Positions 8,680 to 17,334 of a stretch of 64,000 nucleotides of DNA are shown here, one piece after another. The stretch lies in assembly GCA_938005745.1 (NCBI GenBank), contig CALLMM010000011.1, forward strand, positions 1-64,000. The letters are read 5' to 3'. Position 1 is the stretch's first letter; the number at the start of each line of letters is the position of its first letter. Made by a program: the position numbers and the translations under genes. This DNA comes from an uncultured Chthonomonadales bacterium (GTDB taxonomy: Bacteria > Armatimonadota > Chthonomonadetes > Chthonomonadales > CAJBBX01). The notes beneath the pieces were generated by a model. It saw nothing but the letters and a program-made list of their open reading frames with translations. It searched no databases and had not been told where the DNA came from.

Positions 8680-9003
8680 ATGAAGAAGGTCTACTACCCC
8701 GTTGGCAAAGTCGGTGAGATACCTCCGGGAACCGGGAAACAGGTCTGCGTCGGCAGCGATCCCGACTGCGTCCTCTACTGCACCGAAGAGGGACGTTTCT
8801 ACGCCACCACCCTTCTCTGCCCCCATCAGAACGAGCCTCTGGATCGCGGTCGTCTGGAAGGCAATGAGGTGGTCTGCCGCCGGCATCATCTTCGCTTCGA
8901 TCTTCGCAACGGCGACTGCACCAATGCAGGAGGCTACTGGCTCCGCACGATGGAGGTGAAGATCGAGGGCGAGGAGATCTTCATCGGTCAGTGGGAAGAC
9001 TGA
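8680..9003 (+). CDS. Small Rieske [2Fe-2S] protein
   Basis: A 107-residue single-domain Rieske ferredoxin. CPHQ (near residue 47) and CRRHH (near residue 66) provide the two Cys and two His cluster ligands. It has no signal peptide or membrane anchor, so it is a cytoplasmic electron carrier or a small subunit such as the NirD or ferredoxin component of an oxygenase. It starts 6 bases after the moaA stop, so they probably share a transcript. Redox partner unknown. Confidence 0.9.
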   Translation: MKKVYYPVGKVGEIPPGTGKQVCVGSDPDCVLYCTEEGRFYATTLLCPHQNEPLDRGRLEGNEVVCRRHHLRFDLRNGDCTNAGGYWLRTMEVKIEGEEIFIGQWED

Positions 9004-9033
9004 ACAGAGGATCGGGTGTCAGGGTATCGGGTT

Positions 9034-9147
9034 GAGATTGCTTCGGTCGGCTCCGCCTCCCTCGCAATGACAGTTCGGAGTGTTCGACCGCGCCAGAGAC
9101 ACGTACCACGCCCCCAATCCGTCATTGCGAGCGCAGCGAAGCAATCT
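9034..9147. repeat. Dispersed inverted-arm repeat, single-module copy
   Basis: The left arm GATTGCTTCG (from 9035) is followed by one module ending CCTCGCAATGACAG (to about 9072), a core with CACGCCCCCAAT, and the right arm CATTGCGAG...CGAAGCAATC (9123-9146). The arms are inverted copies of each other. The same arms, module and core recur near 16.9 and 31.6 kb, with a degenerate half copy near 42.4 kb. No ORF is inside. Its consensus resembles palindromic repeats scattered in many bacterial genomes. Confidence 0.85.
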
Positions 9148-9209
9148 TCCGCCTGCCAGCATATGCTGCAATAGATTCGTGAAAAAGTACAGGATAACCC
9201 CCTCAAAGA

Positions 9210-9239
9210 TTGACAATACTGTAGACTCCTCGCTACAAT
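9210..9239 (+). promoter_or_regulatory. Sigma-70 promoter giving a leaderless queA mRNA
   Basis: TTGACA (9210-9215) and TACAAT (9234-9239) with an 18-base spacer. The predicted transcription start, about 7 bases after the -10, coincides with the queA GTG at 9245, and no ribosome-binding site exists. The message is therefore probably leaderless. Confidence 0.75.
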
Positions 9240-9244
9240 AGTCC

Positions 9245-10267
9245 GTGAATTTTCGTACAGACGACTTCGATTATTATCTTCCGGAAGAGCTGATCGCGCA
9301 GACGCCGCTGCCGCGCGGTCAGTCACGGCTGCTGATCCTGCACCGGCGGGAAAACCGGGTCGAACTGCGGCAGTTCCCCGATATCCTGGAGTACCTGCAT
9401 CCCGGCGACACGCTGGTCATCAACAATACGCGGGTCACCGCGCGTCGTATATTCGGGCGTCGGGAGAACGGCAAGCCGGTCGAAGCGTTGCTGCTGCGTC
9501 CCTTCGGGGAGTGCGAATGGGAGGCGCTGCTGAAGCCGGCGCGTCCGCTGCGCGTCGGCGCACGCTTTACGCTGTTGACGTCGGATCAGACGCCGATCCT
9601 CGCCGAAGTGACGGCGGCGACGCCGGAGGGGGGCAGGCGGTTGCGCTTTGAGGATCAGGCGACGCGCGACCGACTGGCGAGGGAGGGTGAGGCTCCGCTT
9701 CCCCCCTATATCCATCAACGTCTGCAGGATGAAGAGCGTTATCAGACGGTCTACTCCGGTCCCGGCGGGTCCGCCGCCGCTCCGACCGCCGGACTTCACT
9801 TCACGAACGAGATGCTGAAAGAGATCGAGCGGCGCGGGATAGGCATCGCGCGGCTGACCCTGCATGTGGGCGTGGACACCTTCCGCCCGGTGCGAGAGGA
9901 GAACCCGCATGAGCATACCATGCACGGGGAGTGGTACACGATCTCGCCGGAAGCCGCTGAACGGATCAATGCCACACCGGGCAGGATCGTTGCGGTCGGC
10001 ACAACGACGGCGCGCGCGCTGGAGAGCGCGGCAGTCGCTCCGCGACGGGTTGAGCCGACGACCGGAGTAACCCGGCTGTTCATCCTGCCCGGCTATACAT
10101 TTCAGGTTGTAGAGGCGCTGCTGACCAATTTCCATCTGCCAAAATCCACGCTGGTGATGATGGTGTCCGCTCTCGCCACCCGCGAGCAGATCCTGGACGC
10201 CTACCGGCAGGCGGTGGAGGCGCGCTACCGCTTCTACAGCTTTGGCGACGCCATGCTCATTGTTTAG
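9245..10267 (+). CDS. queA: S-adenosylmethionine:tRNA ribosyltransferase-isomerase QueA
   Basis: Transfers and isomerises the ribosyl part of SAM onto preQ1 at tRNA position 34, making epoxyqueuosine. The 340-residue length and blocks (FDYYLPEELIAQTPLPRGQSRLL at the N-terminus, AAPTAGLHFTNEML in the middle, TNFHLPKSTLVMMVSAL near the end) are diagnostic of QueA. The start is the GTG at 9245, because the protein family begins just here and the promoter -10 ends 6 bases before it. Other queuosine genes are not in the window. It is followed after 28 bases by an HTH protein on the same strand. Confidence 0.95.
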   Translation: MNFRTDDFDYYLPEELIAQTPLPRGQSRLLILHRRENRVELRQFPDILEYLHPGDTLVINNTRVTARRIFGRRENGKPVEALLLRPFGECEWEALLKPARPLRVGARFTLLTSDQTPILAEVTAATPEGGRRLRFEDQATRDRLAREGEAPLPPYIHQRLQDEERYQTVYSGPGGSAAAPTAGLHFTNEMLKEIERRGIGIARLTLHVGVDTFRPVREENPHEHTMHGEWYTISPEAAERINATPGRIVAVGTTTARALESAAVAPRRVEPTTGVTRLFILPGYTFQVVEALLTNFHLPKSTLVMMVSALATREQILDAYRQAVEARYRFYSFGDAMLIV

Positions 10268-10295
10268 ACCACCCATCGAAACATGAGGAAGAATC

Positions 10296-11423
10296 ATGCG
10301 ACTCGAAGACTGGCAGAAATGGCTTGACTCCCAGTTTGTGGACGTGGAGGAGAAGAAGGCGCCGGAGCCGCCGCGCGCGGTTCAGGAGACGCTTCTCTTC
10401 GACGCACCGGAGGAGCCTGCGCAGGCGGAGACGGCTCTGCCCTCTCAGGCGATCATTGAGCAGCCGATCGCGCCTCCCCGCGCCGCACACACCCCGGAAG
10501 CCGTCGCGCCTCCCGCACCGGAGCCGGTTCCCCAGCCGCCTGCCTCCCCCGTCTCCGAGGCTACCCGCCGGGAGTCGCAGGCGATCCCCGACAGTCCTGC
10601 CGATATGCCGGAGGAGATCGAAGTCCCCTCCATAGAGCGCTATCTCCCGTTCCTGTTCGGTCGTCAGCCGGAGGAGACCCCGAAAAAGACGGACGCGGAG
10701 ACCGCGGAGGAGACGGCAGAGCCGCCTGCGCCGGAGATCGTAACGCCTGTTGTCCTGGAGGAGAGAGCGCAGGAGCCGGAACCCGTTCTGGAGTCGGTTC
10801 CGGAGGAGATCGTCGCGGAGGAGCCGCAGTCGGAAGAGAGTCCTGCGGAGGTCTCGCCAGAGCCGATCATGGCGGCGCAGGAGCCTGCCGTCGCCCCGGA
10901 GCCTGCCGTCGTCCCGATCGAAGAGAACCCGGTTGCGGCGAAATCGGCGACGCCCTCTGCCTCGGAACTAACAAAGCCCGCCCGAGCGGAGCAAGCGAAG
11001 AAGCCCGTGCCGAAGCCGGAAAACCGTCGGTACGGCATCTCCCGCCGCCGCTCGCGTCATGCACGAAACATAAAGCCCACGGAGGTAGTAGAAGAGATCA
11101 GCGCAGAGAGTCTCTGGGGACTGGTTCCGCGCCACATTCAGACGCTGATCGCCATCGGCGCGCAGACAGAGGTGGCGCAGAACTCCTACAAGCGTCAGTT
11201 CAAGGAGTCGCGTCTGGAGATGATCCAGAGGCTTCTCGACCCGACCCTCTCTCTGGCAGACACGGCGCGCCTGCTGAACGTCTGCCCGACCACCGTGCGA
11301 CGCTATACCAACCGGGGGCTTCTCACCCATCAGAGACAGGGCAAGGATCGGCGCAGCTTCAAACTCTCTGATGTGCTGGCGTTTCTGGAAGCCCAGAGTC
11401 AGGCGCGCAGCAAACAGCCATAA
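10296..11423 (+). CDS. HTH (MerR-like) DNA-binding protein with long Glu/Pro-rich linker
   Basis: A 375-residue protein in three parts. A short N-terminal conserved stretch (MRLEDWQKWLDSQF) is followed by about 230 residues of low-complexity Glu/Pro/Ala sequence that is almost certainly disordered, broken by a conserved-looking patch (PSIERYLPFLFGRQPEE, near residue 110). A C-terminal basic segment (RRYGISRRRSRHAR) leads to an excisionase/MerR-type winged helix (SLADTARLLNVCPTTVRRYT, residues 325-345). There is no effector domain. It precedes a glycosyltransferase and a DedA protein at short distances and may belong to the queA transcript. It is perhaps a structural or division-linked DNA-binding protein; function unknown. 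Confidence 0.7.
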   Translation: MRLEDWQKWLDSQFVDVEEKKAPEPPRAVQETLLFDAPEEPAQAETALPSQAIIEQPIAPPRAAHTPEAVAPPAPEPVPQPPASPVSEATRRESQAIPDSPADMPEEIEVPSIERYLPFLFGRQPEETPKKTDAETAEETAEPPAPEIVTPVVLEERAQEPEPVLESVPEEIVAEEPQSEESPAEVSPEPIMAAQEPAVAPEPAVVPIEENPVAAKSATPSASELTKPARAEQAKKPVPKPENRRYGISRRRSRHARNIKPTEVVEEISAESLWGLVPRHIQTLIAIGAQTEVAQNSYKRQFKESRLEMIQRLLDPTLSLADTARLLNVCPTTVRRYTNRGLLTHQRQGKDRRSFKLSDVLAFLEAQSQARSKQP

Positions 11424-11438
11424 GGCAGCGTACAGCCC

Positions 11439-12626
11439 ATGCGGGTCGCTCTTTTTTCAGAGTCCTATGAGCCGGTACAGAACGGCGTCGCCATCTCGGT
11501 GCGAACGCTGGCGGATGAACTGCGCGGCAGGCGGCATCGCGTCTATATCGTGGCTCCCCACTACCCGGATCACACCGACACGATCCCGTTCGTTCTGCGC
11601 GTCCCGTCCATGCTGACGCCGCTCAACCCGTCCTATGCGCTCCCTTTTCCCTGGTTTCCCCGTCTGCGCCGGGAGTTCAAGCGGCTCGCCCCCGATGTGC
11701 TGCACTCGCACACGCCCTTTTTTCTGGGTCTGCTGGCGGCGCGGCTCTCCCGGCGGGACGAGATTCCCCTGGTATCCACCTACCATACGCTCTATAACCA
11801 CTACGGTCACTATCTCTTCTTTTTGCCGCCGCCTGCGATCGAAAACTTGCTGGACTGGTGGATTCCGGAGTACTATAACCGCTGTGCGGACGTGATCGTT
11901 CCTTCGCGGGTCGCCGAGGAGTCTCTGCGCAGCTACGGGGTAACCGTTCCGATCACCATCATCCCTACCGGCGTGCCGATCCCGCCTGCGGAGTATCTGG
12001 AGGAGGAGGCGCGGATGCGCGCCAGAGAGCGCTGGAACGTTCCTCCGGACGCGCGGATGCTGCTCTATGTGGGGCGGCTGGCGCGGGAGAAGAATATCGA
12101 ACTGACGCTCGACTCCTTCGCCTGCGTTGCGCCGCAGTTTCCGGATGCGCGCCTGCTGGTCATCGGCAGCGGACCGCACGAGGAAGCCTGCCGCGCCTAC
12201 GCTGACACGCTGCCCTGCGGCGATCGGATCATCTTTGCCGGAATGGTTCCCCGGCATGAACTGGACCCGGTCTACGCCGCCGCCGATCTCTTCGTCTTCG
12301 GATCGTCTACCGAGACGCAGGGTCTAGTGATCGCGGAGGCGCGCGCGGCGGGAACGCCCTGCGTGGTGGTCAATGAGGGGGGAGCCGGAGAGACGGTACA
12401 GCATGAAGAGGACGGGCTGGTGGTCGCGGCGAATGTCGAGGCTTTTTCCGAGGCGATACGCTCTCTGCTCGGCGACAGCTTTCGACTCTGTAAAATGCGA
12501 GAAGCCTGCCTGCGAAACACCCGCCGCTATACCCCCTCCGCCATGACAGAGCGCGTCCTGAGCGTCTATCAGCACGCGATCGAGACCCGGCATCTTGAGA
12601 ATGCCGACGCAAACAGCCGACAATAA
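11439..12626 (+). CDS. Glycosyltransferase family 4 (GT-B fold)
   Basis: A 395-residue retaining GT-B glycosyltransferase. The N-terminal domain has SYEPVQNGVAISV, where the glycine-rich loop binds the acceptor, and HSHTPFFLG. The C-terminal domain has YVGRLAREKN and the E-x7-E nucleotide-sugar motif in SSTETQGLVIAEARAAGTP. It is close to family members that make glycolipids (mono- or diglucosyl-diacylglycerol and phosphatidylinositol mannoside type enzymes). The following DedA membrane protein fits a lipid role. The precise sugar and acceptor are not determined by the sequence. Confidence 0.88.
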   Translation: MRVALFSESYEPVQNGVAISVRTLADELRGRRHRVYIVAPHYPDHTDTIPFVLRVPSMLTPLNPSYALPFPWFPRLRREFKRLAPDVLHSHTPFFLGLLAARLSRRDEIPLVSTYHTLYNHYGHYLFFLPPPAIENLLDWWIPEYYNRCADVIVPSRVAEESLRSYGVTVPITIIPTGVPIPPAEYLEEEARMRARERWNVPPDARMLLYVGRLAREKNIELTLDSFACVAPQFPDARLLVIGSGPHEEACRAYADTLPCGDRIIFAGMVPRHELDPVYAAADLFVFGSSTETQGLVIAEARAAGTPCVVVNEGGAGETVQHEEDGLVVAANVEAFSEAIRSLLGDSFRLCKMREACLRNTRRYTPSAMTERVLSVYQHAIETRHLENADANSRQ

Positions 12627-12665
12627 CGAATACAAGCCAGCCAGACCGCAGAAGACGAGGAGATC

Positions 12666-13385
12666 ATGGAGTATCTATATTCCGTCGTAGACCTGTTTTT
12701 GCACCTGGACAAACATCTGGACAGCATCATTCGAGACTACGGCGTCTATACCTACATCATTCTGTTTCTCATCATCTTCGCCGAGACCGGTCTGGTCATC
12801 ACGCCCTTCCTGCCGGGAGATTCGCTGCTCTTTGCCGCCGGGATGCTCGTCTCCCGTCCCACCTCCCCGATGAACGTCGTCTGGCTTTTCGTCCTGCTGA
12901 CGATCGCCGCCATTCTCGGAGATACGGTCAACTACTGGGTCGGCAAGTTTTTCGGACCGCGAATCTTCCGCAGTGAGAAGGCGCGATTCCTCAAGCGCGA
13001 ACACCTGGAGAAGACGCACGCCTACTTTGAGAAGTATGGCGGGAAGACGATCGTGATCGCGCGCTTCATCCCCATTGTGCGAACGCTCGCTCCATTCGTC
13101 GCGGGGGTGGGCAGCATGACCTACAGCAAGTTTATCTTCTACAACGTCTCGGGGGCGATCCTGTGGGTCGGGGTCTGCGTCTTTGGCGGCTATCTGTTCG
13201 GCAACATTCCGCTGGTGCAGAAAAACTTCACGCTGATCACCCTGCTGGTTATCGTCGTCTCTCTCCTTCCCATCATCACGGAGATGGTGAAGTCCCGCCG
13301 GGAGAAGCGGCGGCAGCATCTCGCTGCCGCAGAGAAAGCGGCTGGAGTAACCCCGGTCAGCGTGGAGAAGCCCGTCGGTGATTAG
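12666..13385 (+). CDS. DedA family membrane protein
   Basis: A 239-residue polytopic protein with the DedA/VTT signature ETGLVITPFLPGDSLLF (residues 40-56) and the GGKTIVIARFIPIVRTLAPFVAG block near residue 130. DedA proteins act as lipid flippases and scramblases for undecaprenyl phosphate or phosphatidylethanolamine and protect membrane potential. The start has GAGGAG 4 bases upstream. It follows the glycosyltransferase after 39 bases, consistent with a cell-envelope lipid operon. The C-terminus is a charged tail. Confidence 0.92.
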   Translation: MEYLYSVVDLFLHLDKHLDSIIRDYGVYTYIILFLIIFAETGLVITPFLPGDSLLFAAGMLVSRPTSPMNVVWLFVLLTIAAILGDTVNYWVGKFFGPRIFRSEKARFLKREHLEKTHAYFEKYGGKTIVIARFIPIVRTLAPFVAGVGSMTYSKFIFYNVSGAILWVGVCVFGGYLFGNIPLVQKNFTLITLLVIVVSLLPIITEMVKSRREKRRQHLAAAEKAAGVTPVSVEKPVGD

Positions 13386-13407
13386 CGGATGTTGACGCTG
13401 TCGTCGG

Positions 13408-14508
13408 CTACTCGGCGATGGCGGAAGCCACGGCATTCATCACCTGGCGGCGTATGCGAAGGATGCCGCCGTTCTCTGAAGGGTTCATCACCCGGTTGGT
13501 CAGCAGCACGACCGTCAGTTCATACTCCGGATCGCAGACCAGCATCGTGCCGGTAAAGCCGGTATGCCCGAAAACGGTCTCTCCCAGCAGATCGCCGCGC
13601 GGCAGCATCCCGTTGGGAGGCGTGAACCAGCCGATGGAGTGCCCTCCGACCTCCGGCGGTATCTGGTTGGTTCGCGCCAGACGCAGGGTAGGCACGCCCA
13701 GCAGGCGGCGTCCTCCCGCCTCTCCCCGGCGTGTCAGCGCGGATCCCAGCAGAGCCAGATCGGGAGCCGTCCCGAATAGTCCCGCATGTCCGGCAACACC
13801 TCCATAGGCGTGCGCGTTGGAGTCGTGCACCTCTCCGACCAGCGTCTGACCGGGACGCATCGGGCAATGGGCGGTCGCGGCGATCCGGCTGCGGCGTGTT
13901 GCCGCCGGAAGATAGCCGGTATCCTTCATCCCCAGCGGAGCCAGAACGCGCGCATGCACATACTGATCCAGAGACATGCCGCTGACGCGCTCGATGATCT
14001 CGCCGATCAACAGATAGCCCAGATCGCTGTAGGCATAGCGCGTTCCGGGAGGATGGTGCAGGGGCGTCCGCAGGATATCCGCCAGCATCGGATTCCTGCC
14101 GCCGGGGATCCGGTAGAGCGGCTTCCAGGCGGGCAGTCCGGAGGTGTGCGTTGCTAGCTGCCGCACCGTTACGGGCGCCAGCGCGGAGCCTGCTGTCTCG
14201 GGCAGCAGATCCTCCAGTTTCTGATGAAGCGACGCTTTTCCGTCCTCTAACAGCGTCAGCAGCGCGACGGCGTTGACCGGTTTGGTCACGGATGCCAGAT
14301 CAAAGATCGTATCCACGCGGGTCGCGCCGCCGCCGGGCTGAAGATGCCCGAACGCCCTCTGATGCCCGATCTTGCCGCGACGCGCCACCAAAAAGACCGC
14401 GGCGGGATAGGTCTTCTCCTCGACGCCCGCCTGTATCAGCGCATCGGCAACCGCCAGACGCCGAGAATCCAGCCCCAGATCAGCGGGTGAAACTACCGGA
14501 AGACTCAT
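13408..14508 (-). CDS. Serine hydrolase, beta-lactamase class C/esterase family
   Basis: A 366-residue member of the class C beta-lactamase/DD-peptidase/EstB superfamily. The catalytic SVTK is at residues 73-76, the tyrosine motif is YSD (158-160) instead of the usual YxN, and HTG is at 313-315. No signal peptide is evident, so it is probably a cytoplasmic esterase, or N-acyl or D-amino acid hydrolase, rather than an antibiotic-degrading enzyme. Its ATG overlaps the stop of the cysteine desulfurase by four bases (ATGA), so the two are translationally coupled. Confidence 0.87.
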   Translation of the reverse strand: MSLPVVSPADLGLDSRRLAVADALIQAGVEEKTYPAAVFLVARRGKIGHQRAFGHLQPGGGATRVDTIFDLASVTKPVNAVALLTLLEDGKASLHQKLEDLLPETAGSALAPVTVRQLATHTSGLPAWKPLYRIPGGRNPMLADILRTPLHHPPGTRYAYSDLGYLLIGEIIERVSGMSLDQYVHARVLAPLGMKDTGYLPAATRRSRIAATAHCPMRPGQTLVGEVHDSNAHAYGGVAGHAGLFGTAPDLALLGSALTRRGEAGGRRLLGVPTLRLARTNQIPPEVGGHSIGWFTPPNGMLPRGDLLGETVFGHTGFTGTMLVCDPEYELTVVLLTNRVMNPSENGGILRIRRQVMNAVASAIAE

Positions 14509-15686
14509 CGCACATGCCCCTGCGCCCTCTGCCTCCGCGAGGCGCGCAGCCGCGTAACCGCTTCGCAGACGGTCTGGATGGCGTACTCGATCTCCTCCGC
14601 CGTATTGAACCTCCCCACGCCAAAACGCACCGCCGAGAAGGCGCGCTCGTCGCTGGCTCCGATCGCCTTCAGCACATAGGAGGGCGTCGGCGATTCGGTC
14701 GCGCAGGCGGAGCCGCCCGACACCGCGAGATCGCGCAGACTCATCAACAGCGCATCGGTCCTGACATGCTCAAAGGAGATGTTCAGATTGCCCGGCAGAC
14801 GACGGTCGGCGGAGCCGTTGAGCGTTATGCCGTCCAAAGACCCGATCAGTCCGGCGTAGAGACGATCGCGCAGCGCACGGACCCTTCGCTCTTCCGTCTC
14901 CCGCTCCTGCAGACAGATCTCCAGCGCCTTCGCAAAACCCACAATGCCGGGCACGTTGAGCGTCCCGGAGCGTAACCCCTGCTCCTGTCCTCCGCCGTCC
15001 ATCTGCGGGACGGGGCGGGGCGCGTCCTGCCGGATGTAGAGCGCGCCGACGCCTTTCGGACCGTACATCTTGTGCGCGGTGAAAGAGGCGTAGTCCGCTT
15101 GGATCTCGCGCACGTCAAAGGGGATTTTGCCGACCGCCTGCGTCGCGTCCGTATGGAAAAGAACCCCCCTCTCCCGACAGATCGCCCCCACCGCCGCAAT
15201 ATCGTGGATCGTGCCGATCTCGCTGTTGGCTGCCATCACGGAGACGAGGATCGTCCGGTCGGTAATCGCTGCCTTCAGCTCCTCCAGATCGAGATGCCCC
15301 TCCTGATCCACCGGCAGACAGGTGGTACGAAAACCCGCCCTCTCCAGATGACGGCAGGCGTTGAGGACAGCGGGATGCTCCGTCTGAACGGTGATCAGAT
15401 GGTCTCCCCGATCCGAAAGCGCCTCCGCGACCCCCTTGACCGCCAGATTATCCGCCTCGGTCGCGCCAGAGGTGAAGATAATCTCCTGCGGATCTGCGGC
15501 TCCGATGCTCTGCGCGATCGAGCTGCGCGCGTTCTCCACTGCTTTGCTCGCCTCTCTCCCGAAGACATGGCTTGCGCTGGCGGGGTTGCCGAAGAACTCC
15601 GTGAAGCAGGGCAGCATCGCCTCCGCCACACGGGGATCGGTGCGCGTGGTGGCGTGATTATCCAGATAGATCGGCAGTTGCAGCAT
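14505..15686 (-). CDS. Cysteine desulfurase (NifS/IscS family)
   Basis: A PLP enzyme of 393 residues that takes sulfur from cysteine for Fe-S cluster or tRNA thiolation. Landmarks are YLDNHATT at the N-terminus, His104 in TEHPAV, the HTDATQAVGKI PLP pocket at 178-188, the PLP lysine K206 in HKMYGPKG, and the nucleophilic Cys328 in SGGSACATESP. The length and the short active-site loop fit class I NifS-like enzymes. The gene is first in a two-gene transcript with a serine hydrolase. No scaffold (IscU/NifU) or MnmA lies in the window, so the sulfur acceptor is unknown. Confidence 0.93.
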   Translation of the reverse strand: MLQLPIYLDNHATTRTDPRVAEAMLPCFTEFFGNPASASHVFGREASKAVENARSSIAQSIGAADPQEIIFTSGATEADNLAVKGVAEALSDRGDHLITVQTEHPAVLNACRHLERAGFRTTCLPVDQEGHLDLEELKAAITDRTILVSVMAANSEIGTIHDIAAVGAICRERGVLFHTDATQAVGKIPFDVREIQADYASFTAHKMYGPKGVGALYIRQDAPRPVPQMDGGGQEQGLRSGTLNVPGIVGFAKALEICLQERETEERRVRALRDRLYAGLIGSLDGITLNGSADRRLPGNLNISFEHVRTDALLMSLRDLAVSGGSACATESPTPSYVLKAIGASDERAFSAVRFGVGRFNTAEEIEYAIQTVCEAVTRLRASRRQRAQGHVR

Positions 15687-15750
15687 AGTCCTTTTCGTCC
15701 TTTCGGCGCGGCGGCATCTGCAACCGGTTCGCGCCGCACGATAGCAAGCC

Positions 15751-16755
15751 CTACATCCAGCGGGCGTTCGGACCGAATTCCGCCTGATAGTAGATGCTGA
15801 TATGGCTGCCCGGCTCCATGATCTTATCCACGGCTGTGCAGTCCTCCTCGGTCATCTTCACCTCCAGCGCGGCGAGATTATCCTCAAGCTGCTCCATCGT
15901 GCGCGGTCCGATAATCGGGCTGGTCACGCCGGGCTGTCCCGCAACCCACGCCAGCGCAAACTGCGAGGGGGTGACGCCCTTCGACTCCGCCAGCGCAATC
16001 ACCGCCTCGATCACATCGAACGCCGGGGCATGGTCGCGCTGGAAGGGCGCGCTGTTCTCCTTCTCGTAGCGTGCGCCCTGCGGACGCGGCTCGCCCTTTC
16101 GATACTTGCCGGTCAGAAGTCCCCCGGCAAGCGGCGACCAGGGGATCACCCCGAACCCGTAGGTGCGGCAGAAGGGCAGCAGTTCGCGCTCGATCCGCCG
16201 ATCCAGCAGGTTGTAGGGGGGCTGTTCGCAGACGAAACGGTTCAGACCGAGCTCCTTCGACACCCACAGCGATTCGACAAGCTGCCACGCCGCGAAGGTG
16301 CTGGTTCCGATGTAGCGCACCTTCCCGGCGCGGATCAGATCGTCCAGCGCGCGCAGCGTCTCGTCAATCGGAATAGAGGGCTGCGGGCGATGTATCTGGT
16401 AGAGATCTATGCGGTCGGTCTGCAGACGTCGCAGTGAATCCTCGCAGGCTTTCACCACGTGGTACCGGTGGTTTCCGCAGGCGTTGGGATCCTTATCGTC
16501 CATCTTCCCGTGCACTTTGGTCGCCAGAAAGACCCGGTCGCGCCTCCCGTCCATTGCCAGCGCCTTGCCGGTGATCGTTTCGCTTGCGCCCCGCCCGTAG
16601 ACGTTGGCAGTATCCAGAAAGTTGATCCCGGCGTCCATCGCCCGATGAATGATCCGGATCGAATCCTCCTCCTCTGTGCCCCAGCCGAAGTTCATGCATC
16701 CGAGACACAGCGCGCTCACCTGTACGCCGGTCCGTCCTAGTGATCGATACTCCAT
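15751..16755 (-). CDS. Aldo/keto reductase
   Basis: A 334-residue AKR (TIM barrel, NADPH-dependent). The catalytic set is visible: Asp and Tyr in FLDTANVYGRGASE (near residue 52), Lys in FLATKVHG and His in YQIHRPQP. It resembles the bacterial YghZ/AKR12-14-type enzymes that reduce sugar-derived or other aldehydes. The start has GAGGAGGACAGG upstream. A second aldo/keto reductase is encoded at 43560-44465. Substrate unknown. Confidence 0.9.
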   Translation of the reverse strand: MEYRSLGRTGVQVSALCLGCMNFGWGTEEEDSIRIIHRAMDAGINFLDTANVYGRGASETITGKALAMDGRRDRVFLATKVHGKMDDKDPNACGNHRYHVVKACEDSLRRLQTDRIDLYQIHRPQPSIPIDETLRALDDLIRAGKVRYIGTSTFAAWQLVESLWVSKELGLNRFVCEQPPYNLLDRRIERELLPFCRTYGFGVIPWSPLAGGLLTGKYRKGEPRPQGARYEKENSAPFQRDHAPAFDVIEAVIALAESKGVTPSQFALAWVAGQPGVTSPIIGPRTMEQLEDNLAALEVKMTEEDCTAVDKIMEPGSHISIYYQAEFGPNARWM

Positions 16756-16844
16756 CCTGTCCTCCTCTTCCTGTTTTCAAGCGATGTTACGCCGGATTGC
16801 ATGCGCCGTTACCGCATGCGCGGTCGCGTCAGCGTCCCTCTTCT

Positions 16845-17072
16845 GTCATTGCGAGGGAGGCGCAGCCGACCCCCTCCCTGTCATTGCGAGGGAGGCGTAA
16901 GCCGACCCCCTCCCTGTCATTGCGAGGGAGACGCAGCCGACCCCCTCCCTGTCATTGCGAGGGAGGCGTAAGCCGACCCCCTCCCTGTCATTGCGAGGGA
17001 GGCGTAAGCCGACCGAGCAATCTTCTCTGTCCCCAGAAGGCAAAAGATTGCTCGCTGACGCTCGCAATGATA
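16845..17072. repeat. Dispersed inverted-arm repeat, five-module array
   Basis: Five tandem copies of a 35/36-base unit beginning GTCATTGCGAGGGAG start at 16845, 16880, 16916, 16951 and 16987. The one-base alternation comes from GCGCAGCC versus GCGTAAGCC. They are followed by GAGCAATCTT and then the opposing arm GATTGCTCGCTGACGCTCGCAATGAT (17046-17071), in two pieces. In reverse complement the unit matches the single module near 9.05 kb. The whole gap 16756-17334 holds no gene: the rest is unremarkable apart from a 6-bp inverted repeat GCAGGA...TCCTGC near 17265-17282, upstream of the glycosidase. Confidence 0.9.
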
Positions 17073-17334
17073 CATTGGGGGCGTGTCGAGCATTATTGAA
17101 GACGCAGCGGCTCCCCGTAACATCCGCCTGCGCGGGATCTCCCCTCAGTATTGTATCCAAAATCGCCCCCCGTTGCTACCGTCCTCTCCCCCGATCTCAG
17201 AAACGGTTCTGCACACACACAATTCTTCAGACTGTGCGCCGAACGACCGCGCCAAATCGGCTTGCAGGAACTGGCTCCTGCATCGGCGAAACCTTTCCCG
17301 ACAGTTTACCTGACTACTCTGAAAGGAACGACCC

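Noticed and set aside
7486..8889. Long reverse-strand open frame (467 codons) opposite moaA and the Rieske gene
   Set aside because: It is a codon-bias shadow of moaA: the forward frame has intact cysteine motifs, and the reverse product is rich in His, Arg and Gly with no domain.
9034..9147. Insertion sequence remnant at 9.0 kb
   Set aside because: It has inverted ends but no transposase frame and no target duplication that I can see. It is a short non-coding repeat.
16845..17072. CRISPR-like appearance of the 35/36-base array
   Set aside because: The units abut with no unique spacers, and there are no cas genes. The array is a tandem module of a dispersed repeat.
16846..17160. Open frames across the 16.9 kb array with repeated MTGRGSAYASLA peptides
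   Set aside because: The peptide repetition comes from the 35/36-base DNA repeats. There is no ribosome-binding site, and the same sequence is intergenic elsewhere.
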